From Flavobacteriales bacterium (GTDB lineage Bacteria; Bacteroidota; Bacteroidia; Flavobacteriales_D; Crocinitomicaceae), in NCBI GenBank assembly GCA_947470515.1, contig CANITF010000006.1:60252-124251 (forward strand): 64,000 nucleotides of DNA. The letters run 5' to 3'. Shown in pieces: positions 38,556 through 48,774 of the stretch. Under the pieces are notes generated by a model. It worked only from the letters and a program-made list of their open reading frames with translations. It was not told where the DNA came from and ran no database searches. The first letter of the stretch is position 1. Each line of letters opens with the position of its first letter. Position numbers and translations under genes: made by a program.

Positions 38556-40658
38556 ATGAAAAATTTACTTTTTATTATTCTTTGTTTTGTAAGTCTTCAA
38601 TGCTTTTCTCAATCCAAAAAGGTGTGGATGTTCAATGCTGATAATTTTTACGAACAAGAAGACTACTATAATGCTTTGACGTATTATAAGAAGGCTATGA
38701 ATGATTCTATTGGATTAGGGTCAATGGTTTTACCTTATGAAATTGAAGTTACGAATCAAAAACTACCAAAGAAAGGAATTCAAGCTGATAGCTCCAAAAT
38801 GATTCCATTAGGTGACTATATCAATCATCAAATTGCCATGTGTTATCAAAAAACATTTGACTATTTACATGCTGTTGATTTCTTTGAAAAGACTTCTCAA
38901 CTGGAATCTTATCCTAATGATCTATTCTTTTATGCAAATGCATTGATGAATAACAAAAGGTATGATGAGGCCATGACTTCATTTGAGAAATATATTAAAT
39001 CAGAGAATTATACTGATTCACTTTTACGCAGTGCACAACTTTCTATAACTGGATGTTTTTATGCCTTAAACTCGGACAACCTTAAACAAGAAGTTGTCAT
39101 TCAAATGGCAGATACAACAGTATTTAATAAAGGTACATCAGCTTTTGCTCCAATGTACTTTGGTAGAGAAAATAGGTTGATGTTTTCAAGTGCTCGTCCA
39201 GGTGGTGTAATTTTAACTCCTGAGCAACAATCAGAATATTTATGTGATATCTACTGGGCAGAGCAAAAAGAAGATGGCACATGGGAAAAAGCGACGAACT
39301 TTGGAAGGCCACTAAACACTGCACAACACGATGCTGCATCAAGTATCACGAATAACAATGTCGTTTTTTATACGCGTTGGAGTGATGATATTAGAAAAGA
39401 TCAATCCATTTATTTAGCAAGGATGGTTGACTTCAAATTTTACGAATCTTTTAAATTAGATGCTGCAGTAAATGTTTCTGGTTTTAAAAGTATTCATCCA
39501 TTTGTTTCTATGGATGGTCAAACATTGTATTTTTCTAGTAATAGACCGGGTGGTCAAGGAGGCATGGACCTTTGGAAAATAAAAATAGATGAATTAGGCA
39601 ATTTAGTTGGAGAAGCTGAAAATTTAGGATTCCCTATTAATTCAGATTTGGATGAAGTGACACCATTTTTTCACGAAACCTCATCAACGCTCTTTTTTAG
39701 TTCAAATGGACATAATTCGATTGGAGGACTTGATGTCTACAAAAGTTCGTACGACAAAGAAAGCTATGCTTATATGACTCCGGTTAATTTAGGATTACCT
39801 ATTAATTCAAGTAAAGATGACGCCTATCTCATTTGGGATAAAAAATTATTGAAAGGATTTTTCGCGAGTGACAGAGAGCCTTGTGATAATGGTCATTGTT
39901 ATGATATATATGAAGTTACCAATGAACCTATACATATCTATTTGAGTGGTTATGCTTATGATGCTGCAACAAATGACATACTTCCCAATACTTCCCTCAC
40001 TTTTAAAGATGTTAAAGGAGAATTCAATTCTTTTGTTTTAGATACAGATAGCTTAGGTTTTTATGAGAAAGAACTCACACAAGGCTGGGAATTATTTATC
40101 AAAGCACAGAAGGAAGGTTATTTTGCTGATGCCGCAAGTATTAATACATCAACAATTACAGAAACAACTTCATTGACACAAGATTTTTACCTTAACCCAA
40201 TTCCTAGTGGTGAAATTGAAATTGAAGGGATTGAATACGATTTTAATTCTGATAAATTACGTCCAATTTCAATGGAAATATTGGATAAAATATATGAATT
40301 CCTCATATTGAATAATAACTTAATCGTGGATATTAATTCACATACTGACGCGCGTGGAAGTGATAATTATAACCTTGATTTATCAAGAAGACGCGCAAAA
40401 TCATGTGTTGATTATTTAATTTCAAAGGGAATTGAAACAAGACGTTTGATACCAGAAGGATACGGCGAAGCGCAACCTAATTTCTTGACTGGTGCTGACA
40501 AACAGGCCCTTTACAATGAGAACGGAGAAAAAATTTTATTAACAGAAACTTATATAGAAGCACAAAATTCAAACGAGGAGAAAGAATTATTGCACCAACG
40601 AAATAGAAGGACGTCCTTTAAAGTTACTGGAGAAAAATTCGATTTAAATTCAAATTAA
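38556..40658 (+). CDS. OmpA-family protein with TPR and PD40 repeats
   Basis: A 700-residue envelope protein closing the surface operon. After a signal peptide (MKNLLFIILCFVSLQCFS) come TPR-like helices to about residue 170 (AVDFFEKTSQ, AMTSFEKYIKS), PD40/WD40-like propeller repeats with the motif LYFSSNRPGGQGGMDLW (about 195-450), a carboxypeptidase-regulatory-like beta domain (about 465-550), and an OmpA domain with IEYDFNSDKL and SHTDARGSDNYNLDLSRRRA that should bind peptidoglycan. The start is the ATG at 38556 because upstream residues do not form a signal peptide. It may anchor the export or adhesion machinery to the cell wall. Confidence 0.92.
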   Translation: MKNLLFIILCFVSLQCFSQSKKVWMFNADNFYEQEDYYNALTYYKKAMNDSIGLGSMVLPYEIEVTNQKLPKKGIQADSSKMIPLGDYINHQIAMCYQKTFDYLHAVDFFEKTSQLESYPNDLFFYANALMNNKRYDEAMTSFEKYIKSENYTDSLLRSAQLSITGCFYALNSDNLKQEVVIQMADTTVFNKGTSAFAPMYFGRENRLMFSSARPGGVILTPEQQSEYLCDIYWAEQKEDGTWEKATNFGRPLNTAQHDAASSITNNNVVFYTRWSDDIRKDQSIYLARMVDFKFYESFKLDAAVNVSGFKSIHPFVSMDGQTLYFSSNRPGGQGGMDLWKIKIDELGNLVGEAENLGFPINSDLDEVTPFFHETSSTLFFSSNGHNSIGGLDVYKSSYDKESYAYMTPVNLGLPINSSKDDAYLIWDKKLLKGFFASDREPCDNGHCYDIYEVTNEPIHIYLSGYAYDAATNDILPNTSLTFKDVKGEFNSFVLDTDSLGFYEKELTQGWELFIKAQKEGYFADAASINTSTITETTSLTQDFYLNPIPSGEIEIEGIEYDFNSDKLRPISMEILDKIYEFLILNNNLIVDINSHTDARGSDNYNLDLSRRRAKSCVDYLISKGIETRRLIPEGYGEAQPNFLTGADKQALYNENGEKILLTETYIEAQNSNEEKELLHQRNRRTSFKVTGEKFDLNSN

Positions 40659-40668
40659 TTTACACCGT

Positions 40669-40884
40669 TTATTTCTTATTCTTATTAAGATAATAAAGGT
40701 TGATTAATACAATAGCAGCATTGGTGATTATAATTGGTTTAGAATCTAGTAAAATGCCATAGAAAATAAAAAAAGCGCACCCTATCGTATTGATAATTCT
40801 CAAATAAACTATTTTCCCCATTAAAAAGGAGATTAAAACAATTGCTGAGGCCAAATAGCCAATGTATTCTGTATATTGATTCAT
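40669..40884 (-). CDS. Small YgjV-like membrane protein
   Basis: A 71-residue protein with three hydrophobic helices and a basic C-terminus (YYLNKNKK). The order YIGYLASAIVLISFLMG, then a short arginine turn, then INTIGCAFFIFYGILL and AIVLINLYYL resembles YgjV/SemiSWEET-like small membrane proteins. Function is unknown. It follows the aspS terminator, so it must have its own promoter. Confidence 0.65.
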   Translation of the reverse strand: MNQYTEYIGYLASAIVLISFLMGKIVYLRIINTIGCAFFIFYGILLDSKPIIITNAAIVLINLYYLNKNKK

Positions 40885-40899
40885 AAAAGTTTATCTTAT

Positions 40900-40923
40900 A
40901 AAAAAGGGAACTATTTAGTTCCC
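40900..40923 (-). terminator. Rho-independent terminator after aspS
   Basis: Stem GGGAACT (40906-40912) pairs with AGTTCCC (40917-40923) around a 5-base loop. On the minus strand it is followed by a T-run. Confidence 0.85.
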
Positions 40924-40938
40924 GTTCTAATTACTATT

Positions 40939-42687
40939 CTATCCTCTAAGCTTAATACCTAGTTCTTTCATTTGGTCTTCGTGCAAAGGAGATGGAGCAT
41001 CTATCATCGTATCTCTACCACTGTTATTTTTTGGAAATGCGATATAATCTCTAATTGATTCAGAACCACCCATCGTTGCAACTAATCGATCTAAACCGAA
41101 TGCTAAACCACCATGAGGAGGAGCACCATACTCAAATGCACTCATTAAAAATCCAAATTGCGCTTGAGCTTCTTCCTTTGTAAAACCTAACAAATCAAAC
41201 ATTCGGGACTGTAAATCTCTATCGTGAATTCGGATAGAACCACCACCTAATTCGACACCATTCATGGCTAAATCATATGCATTTGCTCTAACCTTTCCTG
41301 GATCAGTATTAATCAAATGCATGTCTTCCGGTTTTGGAGAAGTAAACGGATGGTGCATTGCATGATAGCGTTCACTATTTTCATCCCATTCTAATAAAGG
41401 AAAATCCATTACCCATAAAGGTTTAAATACATTTGGATTTCGTAAACCCAATTCATTTCCTAAATGCAAACGCAATTCACTCATTTGCTTACGCGTCTTT
41501 TCAAGATTTCCACTCAATAAGAAAAGTAAATCCCCTGGCTTTGCGTTTGCTTTTTCCGCCCATTTTGCAAGGTCTTCAGGAGAATAAAATTTATCTACCG
41601 ACGATTTGAATGTCCCATCAGCATTACAACGTAAATAAATCAATCCTTTAGCACCTATTTGCGGGCGTTTTACCCATTCGGCTAATTCATCAATCTGTTT
41701 TCTTGTATATTCTACGCAGTCCTCTGCATTGATTGCAATAACTGCTTCTGCTTCATCAAAAATTGCAAAACCTTTCCCTTTTGCAACATCATTCATTTCA
41801 ACGAACTCCATTCCGAAACGGATATCAGGTTTATCAGAACCATAACGCGCCATTGCCTCTGCATAATCCATTCTTGGAAATGTTTCTGTAAAATCAACTC
41901 CTCGGATCGTTTTGAATAAATGTTTAATTAACCCTTCAAACATATTTAGAATATCATCTTGTTCCACAAAAGCCATTTCGCAATCAATTTGAGTAAACTC
42001 AGGTTGACGATCGGCTCTCAAATCTTCATCACGGAAACATTTTACAATTTGATAATACCTATCAAAGCCTGAAACCATCAACAATTGTTTAAATGTTTGA
42101 GGAGATTGTGGCAGCGCATAAAATTGCCCTTCATTCATACGGCTTGGCACCACAAAATCCCTTGCCCCTTCTGGAGTAGATTTTATAAGGAATGGCGTTT
42201 CAATATCCAAGAAATCTTGAGAATCTAAATAAATTCTTGTTTGAAGCGCAACTTTATTTCGCAAACGCAATTTCTCTTGCATTGGATTTCTTCTTAAATC
42301 CAAATACCGGTATTGCATGCGCAATTCATCTCCTCCATCAGTATCATCTTCTATGGTGAATGGAGGTAATTTTGCGTTATTCAAAACAGTTAAATCTGAA
42401 ACAACGATTTCAATTTCACCTGTCGGCATATTTTTATTCTTACTTGAACGCTCAACTACAACTCCTTTTGCTTGCAGAACAAATTCACGCCCTAATTTAC
42501 TTGCTTGAGCAAATAAGTCAGCATTATCCTCTAAATTCAATGCCAATTGAGTAATACCATAACGATCCCTCAAATCAATGAAGGTCATTCCTCCAAGTTC
42601 ACGTGTTCGTTGCACCCATCCAGCGAGTGTTACTTCATTTCCAATATGTGAAGGGCGCAATTCGCCGCAAGTGTGACTTCTAAACAT
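40939..42687 (-). CDS. aspS: Aspartyl-tRNA synthetase
   Basis: Class IIb synthetase of 582 residues. It has an N-terminal OB-fold anticodon domain ([29 protein letters not shown]), class II motif 2 [19 protein letters not shown], a bacterial-type GAD insert (about 290-420), and motif 3 [15 protein letters not shown] near the C-terminus. It is a single gene with its own consensus promoter and terminator. Confidence 0.97.
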   Translation of the reverse strand: MFRSHTCGELRPSHIGNEVTLAGWVQRTRELGGMTFIDLRDRYGITQLALNLEDNADLFAQASKLGREFVLQAKGVVVERSSKNKNMPTGEIEIVVSDLTVLNNAKLPPFTIEDDTDGGDELRMQYRYLDLRRNPMQEKLRLRNKVALQTRIYLDSQDFLDIETPFLIKSTPEGARDFVVPSRMNEGQFYALPQSPQTFKQLLMVSGFDRYYQIVKCFRDEDLRADRQPEFTQIDCEMAFVEQDDILNMFEGLIKHLFKTIRGVDFTETFPRMDYAEAMARYGSDKPDIRFGMEFVEMNDVAKGKGFAIFDEAEAVIAINAEDCVEYTRKQIDELAEWVKRPQIGAKGLIYLRCNADGTFKSSVDKFYSPEDLAKWAEKANAKPGDLLFLLSGNLEKTRKQMSELRLHLGNELGLRNPNVFKPLWVMDFPLLEWDENSERYHAMHHPFTSPKPEDMHLINTDPGKVRANAYDLAMNGVELGGGSIRIHDRDLQSRMFDLLGFTKEEAQAQFGFLMSAFEYGAPPHGGLAFGLDRLVATMGGSESIRDYIAFPKNNSGRDTMIDAPSPLHEDQMKELGIKLRG

Positions 42688-42710
42688 GTAAAAAATTGTA
42701 TTATTTAAAA

Positions 42711-42740
42711 CAAAGATAATTAGAACCTATGATTCGACAA
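42711..42740 (-). promoter_or_regulatory. Consensus Bacteroidota promoter for aspS
   Basis: On the minus strand TTG (42738-42740), 19 bases, then TATCTTTG (42711-42718) exactly fits the TTG-N19-TAnnTTTG consensus. The predicted start lies about 18 bases before the ATG. This is the best promoter match in the window. Confidence 0.8.
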
Positions 42741-42809
42741 GAGAACTAATTTTAATTCGAGAATATAAAAAATTCAGTTGGTTTCAATCCGTTAAAATTA
42801 TTTATTTTC

Positions 42810-43205
42810 TTATATACTATTATCTGAAAATTTTGTCCTTATAAAGTCCATAGTTAAGGGTTTTCCAATGAACCCAGTAATATTTTTGTTTGCCTCCACT
42901 TTTGCCATATCCCTTTGGTCAATAGACGAAGAAAGCATATATATTTGTGTGTGTTTTAAAAAGGAAAGATCTTTTTCAGATAATTGCTCTAAAAATTCAA
43001 ATCCATTCATTTTTGGCAAATTAATATCTAGAAAAATCACATCTGGTGCAGGAATGTTAGCTGCTAGTTGTTCTTTGAAATAATCCAATGCTTCCATGCA
43101 CGATTTTATCAAAATCACTTCACTTTCAGGAAACACTTGATTTATAATTGCAGGGTGAACGATACCTATTATGTCATCATCATCTATTAATAAAAATCGT
43201 TCCAT
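42810..43205 (-). CDS. Single-domain response regulator (receiver only)
   Basis: The 131-residue product is one receiver domain: acidic DDDD near the start (FLLIDDDDI), phospho-acceptor D60 in FLDINLP, a Ser-rich switch MLSSS, and the conserved lysine in FIGKPL. It has no output domain. It follows the histidine kinase by 4 bases and is surely its partner or a phospho-relay. Confidence 0.93.
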   Translation of the reverse strand: MERFLLIDDDDIIGIVHPAIINQVFPESEVILIKSCMEALDYFKEQLAANIPAPDVIFLDINLPKMNGFEFLEQLSEKDLSFLKHTQIYMLSSSIDQRDMAKVEANKNITGFIGKPLTMDFIRTKFSDNSI

Positions 43206-43209
43206 ATTC

Positions 43210-45324
43210 TTAATTCAATTTTGGCAAAAATAACCTAATAGTTGTCCCCACACCGAGTTCAGATGTTAAATTAATATTACCACCTATTTTTGTGCTTATT
43301 TCTTTGCAGATATATAATCCAATACCAGTTCCAAAACTACTACTTGATGCACGGAAAAACATATCAAAAACTTTTTCTTGATTTTCAGGAGAAATTCCTT
43401 CTCCATTATCAGTAATTGTAATTTCAACGCCCTCATCCGAGTTATTAACATGAACATGAACAAAAGGATTAGAAATGTTTCTATTCCGATATTTTATAGC
43501 GTTAGAAATGAAGTTTTTCAATACTGTTGCAATCCTGAACTTATCTAATAAAATTGCATGAGATCCTTCAAAATCAATTTTAAAATCAATTTCTATTTCA
43601 GAGACGTGCAGTAAATCCTCATATATTTCTGAAATTAGCACATACAGATCTATTTCATCAAGAACCAACTCTGTCCTTGAATTTTTGGAATAATCTAAAA
43701 TTTCAATAATTGTTTCATCTAATCGATTTACACTTGTTCCGATGAGTCCTACATATTGTTTTACTAAAACTTCATTTTTGAGTGAAATATCCAATAATGA
43801 AAGTAACCCTTTAATCGAAAGTAATGGAGATCTTAAATCGTGAGAAACACTATATACAAATTGATCAAGTTCGCCATTTATCTTTTGCAATTCGGTATTT
43901 TTTTCAATCAATTTTTCCTCGAACAACCAACTTTGGGTAACATCTTTTACGGAGCCCATGATACGAACTACATTACCAAGTTGGTCGCGTTCAGACACAA
44001 CCATTGCCTGAATATATCTCAGTTCTTTTGTCTTGGGCAGAATCAACCTATAATCATGATTAATAATCTCCTTTTTCCCATTAACTACCAAATCTGATTC
44101 ACTAATCGCACGCCCTCTATCTAATGGATGAATGGCTTCTTTGAAAATATCGTATCCACTATTTATCTCTTCATCTGATAATTGGAGTAAATCAATTAGA
44201 ATATTATTGTAAATTGATTCTCCCGTTTCCGGATTCCATTCCCAAATTCCAATTTCTGAGCTTGCTGTTATCAATTCAAAGCGCGAATTTATTTTTAACA
44301 ATTCATTTTTATACGTTTCCTCTGCGGTAATATCCTTTTGCAAAGCAATGAAATTTGTATGCTTTCCATTATCATCAAAAATGGGAGCAATTTCCAAGTG
44401 ATTATAATATGGCTTACCGTTCTTGGCAACGTTTAAGATTGTTACTTCAACATTTTCTTTTCTACCAAGAGAATCAGAAAGCTTTTTTAAAGTGTCTTTA
44501 TTTGTGGATACCTTTGATTGTAAAAAATCCTTCGGCTTTTTTCCTTTTACCTCTTCCAGAGAATATCCTGTTGTAGTTTGAAATGAATCATTTACCCATT
44601 CAATCTTTCCGTGATTGTCGGATATAATAACACCACTTTTGGTTTTTGTAGCAATGAAAGAAAGCTTTTTTAATTCGATTTCTGACTGTTCTATCAAAAT
44701 CATTTGCTCCTTATTCTCCTTCAGGGTTAAAATGTTTGAAAGTAAAGCAATTACTTGCTGTGTGAAAACAGAAAATATTGTTCTGTGTCGATCCGAAAAA
44801 CCATTATAAATTGGAGATTTGCTTTTAGATATAACAGCTGAAAAAAGAATTTGTACATCCTCATTGATTTCAATTTTCGAACTAACTAAGCAAGAATCAA
44901 TTAGTGAATTTTCTGAAATTTTTTCTGCATTGAATGTATGGACATTGCTATCTTGACCAAAATCACCGTGCACTGAAAGGTCATATAATTCGCTAAGAAG
45001 TTTTTTAAAATCTGATTTTTGACCTCCTTCAGTAACCAATTTATCTTCAAAAACTCCACTTTTTGAAGTATAATGAATTATCCCAATTTCTGTTTCAAAA
45101 ATATCTATAATTGATTCGACAACTTTTTTTAAAAACTCATCTATTGAATTTGTCTTTAATGCATCTGTATTAAACTTACTCAGCTTTTTATACAACAAGA
45201 GCTCTTGGTCGAGCAGATCTTGCGTATTTATAAGTTCTTGTTCAGTTGATGAAAAACGTGTTACCCTTAACTGTAAATCAGCATACTTGGCATACAATTC
45301 ATCATAACTCAACTCTTCTTTCAT
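43210..45324 (-). CDS. Multi-PAS/GAF hybrid-type sensor histidine kinase
   Basis: A 704-residue cytoplasmic-looking kinase with no clear membrane segment. An N-terminal helical lead (1-45) precedes a GAF-like domain (about 45-200), then PAS domain 1 (about 215-335; GVIISDNHGKIEWVNDSFQTTTGYSLEEV) and PAS domain 2 with PAC (about 345-470). The HisKA box is SHDLRSPL with phospho-acceptor H495, and the ATPase domain has NAIKYR (N box) and GTGIGLYICKEI (G2 box). It sits between the receiver gene and a FIST gene in one operon. The signal is probably a small ligand or redox state. Confidence 0.93.
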   Translation of the reverse strand: MKEELSYDELYAKYADLQLRVTRFSSTEQELINTQDLLDQELLLYKKLSKFNTDALKTNSIDEFLKKVVESIIDIFETEIGIIHYTSKSGVFEDKLVTEGGQKSDFKKLLSELYDLSVHGDFGQDSNVHTFNAEKISENSLIDSCLVSSKIEINEDVQILFSAVISKSKSPIYNGFSDRHRTIFSVFTQQVIALLSNILTLKENKEQMILIEQSEIELKKLSFIATKTKSGVIISDNHGKIEWVNDSFQTTTGYSLEEVKGKKPKDFLQSKVSTNKDTLKKLSDSLGRKENVEVTILNVAKNGKPYYNHLEIAPIFDDNGKHTNFIALQKDITAEETYKNELLKINSRFELITASSEIGIWEWNPETGESIYNNILIDLLQLSDEEINSGYDIFKEAIHPLDRGRAISESDLVVNGKKEIINHDYRLILPKTKELRYIQAMVVSERDQLGNVVRIMGSVKDVTQSWLFEEKLIEKNTELQKINGELDQFVYSVSHDLRSPLLSIKGLLSLLDISLKNEVLVKQYVGLIGTSVNRLDETIIEILDYSKNSRTELVLDEIDLYVLISEIYEDLLHVSEIEIDFKIDFEGSHAILLDKFRIATVLKNFISNAIKYRNRNISNPFVHVHVNNSDEGVEITITDNGEGISPENQEKVFDMFFRASSSSFGTGIGLYICKEISTKIGGNINLTSELGVGTTIRLFLPKLN

Positions 45325-45333
45325 ACAAACTAA

Positions 45334-46521
45334 TTATCTGTAAATTACATATAGAGCAGTAGAATAATTGTGATATGTATTTTTACCTCCTAATCGAGCA
45401 AATTCACCAAAACCATACATTCCTAACCACGGTGGACATTCATTCTCCACATAAAAAGGGAATTGCATTTTTCCAACTAATTCCTCTTTGATAATTCTAT
45501 TGAATAAAAATCGTCCTCTTGCCAAACAGTCTGCGTGAAAAACCGCGACAGCTTTTCTGCCCTCCATTCTTTTAATAATATCAACAACTAGGCGATCCAT
45601 TTCGCTAAAGATTAGTTCTTCATCCCGCGTTGTTAGCCATAATTTCGTTCCTTCAGGAAAATTCGCCGTTGCATAATACATATCATTTCCAACATGTTTT
45701 GTAACAACACGTAATAAATGTTCGTTTCCATATTCAACAGCCAATTCAGCTGATAATTGTTCCCCCAAGGCTCCAATCGGAATAGTATCACCACAATCAG
45801 CTTTATCAGTTAATCCTAAACGATTTAGGTATTCAGACCATGCTGGCTTTCCATTGAACTCTTTAATAATATTTCCTTCTGATTTTGTGACAATCAATGG
45901 TTCTCCAACAGCCACAAAACCATGAGTTGCTTGGGTCTCCACTTTCAACGTAGGATCGGCAAATCCGACAACATATGCGCCATGCTCGTATACCTTTTCA
46001 TCAACCGCTTGGTAACTGATAAATCCTTTCATATTATCAGATGATGTTGCACCAAAAATTGTTGTATCAGCGCCAAACACCTCTTCAAATGCTTTTATAC
46101 AAAGGTCGTTTGCAATGTCAATTCCAGAAGCCAAAAAATACAACATGTTTATTGCTGGATTTTGAGCTTTCAAATCTTGCGCCATCATAAGCGCCTTTTC
46201 ATATGAATTGTGTCCGAAGATTCCGTCACAAGAGGAAACTGCAAATTCATTTCCCTCAACAGCCATTAAAGCCATATCTTTCATTGATTCACTAACCCCT
46301 TCTTTACCTATTACTCCACAGCAAGAAGCTGCAAGAACGCGTGCATTGGGGACAAGAATTTTAGCTTCCTCAACTAATTCTTGAAAATCATGTCCAATTG
46401 ATGCATGAAAAATCAATAGATTACTTTTTCCGAAATTAGCTCCCATTGCCGATTCTAGGCATTCTTGAACGCCTCTTCGGGTATTGATAATCCGGGTGCT
46501 TGCAGAATAAAATTTCAACAT
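45334..46521 (-). CDS. FIST-domain sensory protein
   Basis: A 395-residue protein with FIST N (about 20-220, including LVPNARVLAASCCGVIG and TIFGATSSDNMKGF) and FIST C (about 225-385) domains. FIST proteins are thought to bind small molecules such as amino acids and feed into signalling. No transmembrane helix is seen. The kinase gene begins 9 bases downstream on the same strand, so the FIST protein probably supplies the signal. Confidence 0.9.
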   Translation of the reverse strand: MLKFYSASTRIINTRRGVQECLESAMGANFGKSNLLIFHASIGHDFQELVEEAKILVPNARVLAASCCGVIGKEGVSESMKDMALMAVEGNEFAVSSCDGIFGHNSYEKALMMAQDLKAQNPAINMLYFLASGIDIANDLCIKAFEEVFGADTTIFGATSSDNMKGFISYQAVDEKVYEHGAYVVGFADPTLKVETQATHGFVAVGEPLIVTKSEGNIIKEFNGKPAWSEYLNRLGLTDKADCGDTIPIGALGEQLSAELAVEYGNEHLLRVVTKHVGNDMYYATANFPEGTKLWLTTRDEELIFSEMDRLVVDIIKRMEGRKAVAVFHADCLARGRFLFNRIIKEELVGKMQFPFYVENECPPWLGMYGFGEFARLGGKNTYHNYSTALYVIYR

Positions 46522-46597
46522 GGTAATAGTTTTATATTATACATTATACAAGGTAAGTGTTATTATGGAAATTTGCCGTTTAAATAATTTCTTTCAA

Positions 46598-48139
46598 TTA
46601 CAAGGGAATATTCCCATGTTTTTTGAAAGGCAATGTTTCACTTTTATTTTCTAACATTTTGAAAGCTGCTATCAATCTAGATCTAGTTTCTTCAGGTAAA
46701 ATAACATCATCAATTATTCCTCTTTCAGCTGCACGGTATGGGTTTGCAAAAAGATCAGCATATTCAGCCTCTTTTTCTTTCCATTTTTCCTCTGAATTTG
46801 CTGCTTCTGCGATTTCTCGTTTAAAAATAATCTCGGCTGCTCCTTTCGCTCCCATCACTGCAATTTCAGCAGTTGGCCAAGCATAATTCATGTCAGCACC
46901 AATGTTTTTTGAATTCATTACATCAAAAGCGCCACCATAAGCTTTTCTTGTGATTACTGTAATTCTTGGAACGGTTGCTTCTGAAAAAGCATATAATAAT
47001 TTTGCTCCATGGGTAATAATGCCTCTCCATTCTTGCTCCGTTCCTGGCAAAAACCCTGGAACATCTTCGAAAACAAGTAATGGAATATTAAATGAATCAC
47101 AAAAACGCACAAAACGGGCAGCTTTGCGAGAAGCATCAATATCTAAAACTCCGGCCATTGCAGCGGGTTGATTTGCAACTATTCCTAACGTTCTTCCTTC
47201 TAATCGAGCAAATCCGACTACAATATTCTTTGCGAAATCTTCTTGTACCTCGCGAAAACTAGTATCATCAATTACACAATCAACTACTTTTCTAATATCA
47301 TAAGGAACATTAATATTTTCTGGAATAATGTGCTTTATTGATTCTAGTTTGGAAGTATTAAATTCAAATTGCTTTGGTTGAGGAGGTAATTCATTTGCAT
47401 TTTGAGGAAAATAGGTAACTAAATCACGTACTTTTTTCAAACATTCAACATCATTTGCAGCGATGAAATGATTGACTCCTGATTTTTCAGCATGTGTTTT
47501 TGCACCACCCAAATCTTCAGAAGACACTTCTTCATGCGTCACGGTTTTTACAACATTTGGTCCTGTGACAAACATATAAGAAGTTTCTTCCACCATGAAA
47601 ACAAAATCTGTCAATGCTGGCGAATAAACTGCTCCACCCGCACAAGGTCCCATGATTACAGAAATTTGCGGAATTACTCCAGAAGCTCTGGTATTGCGAT
47701 AAAAAATATCGGCATATCCAGCAAGAGAAACAACTCCTTCTTGAATGCGCGCTCCACCAGAATCATTGATTCCGATAAGTGGAGCACCATTTTTCATTGC
47801 CAAATCCATGACGCGACAAATTTTTGCTGCATGTGTTTCTGATAATGAACCTCCAAGTACGGTGAAATCTTGAGAAAAGACATACACTAATCGACCATGA
47901 ATTGTTCCAAAACCTGTAACAACTCCATCACCAGGAAAATGTTGCTTATCTAAGCCAAATGTTGTTGCTCTGTGCTCAACGAATTGTCCAATTTCATTGA
48001 AAGAATTTTCATCTAACAAAATTGTTAAACGCTCTCTAGCGGTTAATTTACCTTGTTGATGCTGTTTATCAATTCGTGTTTTTCCTCCTCCTAAATGAGA
48101 GGATTCTCGACGATTTATTAGATCTTCATTTCTATTCAT
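46598..48139 (-). CDS. Acyl-CoA carboxylase carboxyltransferase subunit (propionyl-CoA type)
   Basis: A 513-residue carboxyltransferase beta subunit of the PccB family with the N-terminal and C-terminal crotonase-like halves; [11 protein letters not shown] and GGARIQEGV form one half and the CoA/acyl site is in [29 protein letters not shown]. It transfers carboxyl from biotin to acyl-CoA, most likely propionyl-CoA. The biotin carboxylase subunit is not adjacent. Confidence 0.92.
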   Translation of the reverse strand: MNRNEDLINRRESSHLGGGKTRIDKQHQQGKLTARERLTILLDENSFNEIGQFVEHRATTFGLDKQHFPGDGVVTGFGTIHGRLVYVFSQDFTVLGGSLSETHAAKICRVMDLAMKNGAPLIGINDSGGARIQEGVVSLAGYADIFYRNTRASGVIPQISVIMGPCAGGAVYSPALTDFVFMVEETSYMFVTGPNVVKTVTHEEVSSEDLGGAKTHAEKSGVNHFIAANDVECLKKVRDLVTYFPQNANELPPQPKQFEFNTSKLESIKHIIPENINVPYDIRKVVDCVIDDTSFREVQEDFAKNIVVGFARLEGRTLGIVANQPAAMAGVLDIDASRKAARFVRFCDSFNIPLLVFEDVPGFLPGTEQEWRGIITHGAKLLYAFSEATVPRITVITRKAYGGAFDVMNSKNIGADMNYAWPTAEIAVMGAKGAAEIIFKREIAEAANSEEKWKEKEAEYADLFANPYRAAERGIIDDVILPEETRSRLIAAFKMLENKSETLPFKKHGNIPL

Positions 48140-48174
48140 AGCAATTCAATTTCGCTTCTGTTGTCAAAGAATAA

Positions 48175-48182
48175 CAAAGATA
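48175..48182 (-). promoter_or_regulatory. Putative -7 element for the carboxyltransferase gene (TATCTTTG)
   Basis: Match to TAnnTTTG on the minus strand, 35 bases upstream of the ATG at 48139; no -33 TTG at the usual distance. Confidence 0.5.
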
Positions 48183-48271
48183 AATTTAAAAATTGAAGGA
48201 ACTTATGCATATTAAAAATATTGTTAGCTAAAAAATAACAATTACTATTCAATCCAAATAAAACATTTACC

Positions 48272-48279
48272 TAAATTTG
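48272..48279 (+). promoter_or_regulatory. Putative -7 element for the lipocalin-like gene (TAAATTTG)
   Basis: Match to TAnnTTTG ending 22 bases before the ATG at 48302. Confidence 0.5.
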
Positions 48280-48301
48280 TACTAAATTTAAAATTAACAT
48301 T

Positions 48302-48727
48302 ATGAAAAAATTATTTAGTTTAGGATTAGTAGCTATGTTAGCGCTAACAGCAGTAGTGAGTTCTTGTGGGAAATACGAGGAAGGATCAAAATTCACTTTA
48401 CTTTCTGCAAAGTCAAGAGTAATAAATGATTGGGCATTAACAAGTGTTACTTATAATGGTACAGAGGTTATTAGTTTATACCCAACAATTAAAATGTCAT
48501 TCAAAAAAGATGATACGTATTCAACTTCATTTACTGCAGGTGGTTTAACAACAACTGAAACTGGAACGTGGGCATTTAACAATGATAAAACAGCATTGCT
48601 TTTATCTGCTACAGGTTCTTCGACAGCAGATACTCAAACTATTGTCATGTTGAAAAGCAAAATGATGAAATTAAAAAGCACAGATACAGCCGGTGATATT
48701 ACAATCTGGACACTTGAGCAACAATAA
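48302..48727 (+). CDS. Lipocalin-like lipoprotein
   Basis: A 141-residue lipoprotein. The signal peptide has a lipobox VVSSC with the Cys at about residue 22. The mature part starts after a short linker with the pattern NDWALTSVTYNG, and has alternating strands ending KSTDTAGDITIWTLEQQ, typical of Bacteroidota lipocalin-like proteins. No ligand can be assigned. It is followed by a terminator shared with the convergent DUF58 gene. Confidence 0.78.
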   Translation: MKKLFSLGLVAMLALTAVVSSCGKYEEGSKFTLLSAKSRVINDWALTSVTYNGTEVISLYPTIKMSFKKDDTYSTSFTAGGLTTTETGTWAFNNDKTALLLSATGSSTADTQTIVMLKSKMMKLKSTDTAGDITIWTLEQQ

Positions 48728-48745
48728 GAATAAAAAGAAAAATTG

Positions 48746-48774
48746 AAAAGGTCGGCATTAGTCGGCCTTTTTTT
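48746..48774 (+). terminator. Rho-independent terminator, probably bidirectional
   Basis: An 11-pair stem including two G-U pairs (48746-48756 with 48761-48771) has an ATTA loop and is followed by T residues. On the other strand an A-rich upstream tract would also supply T residues, so it can end both the lipoprotein gene and the convergent DUF58 operon. Confidence 0.85.
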
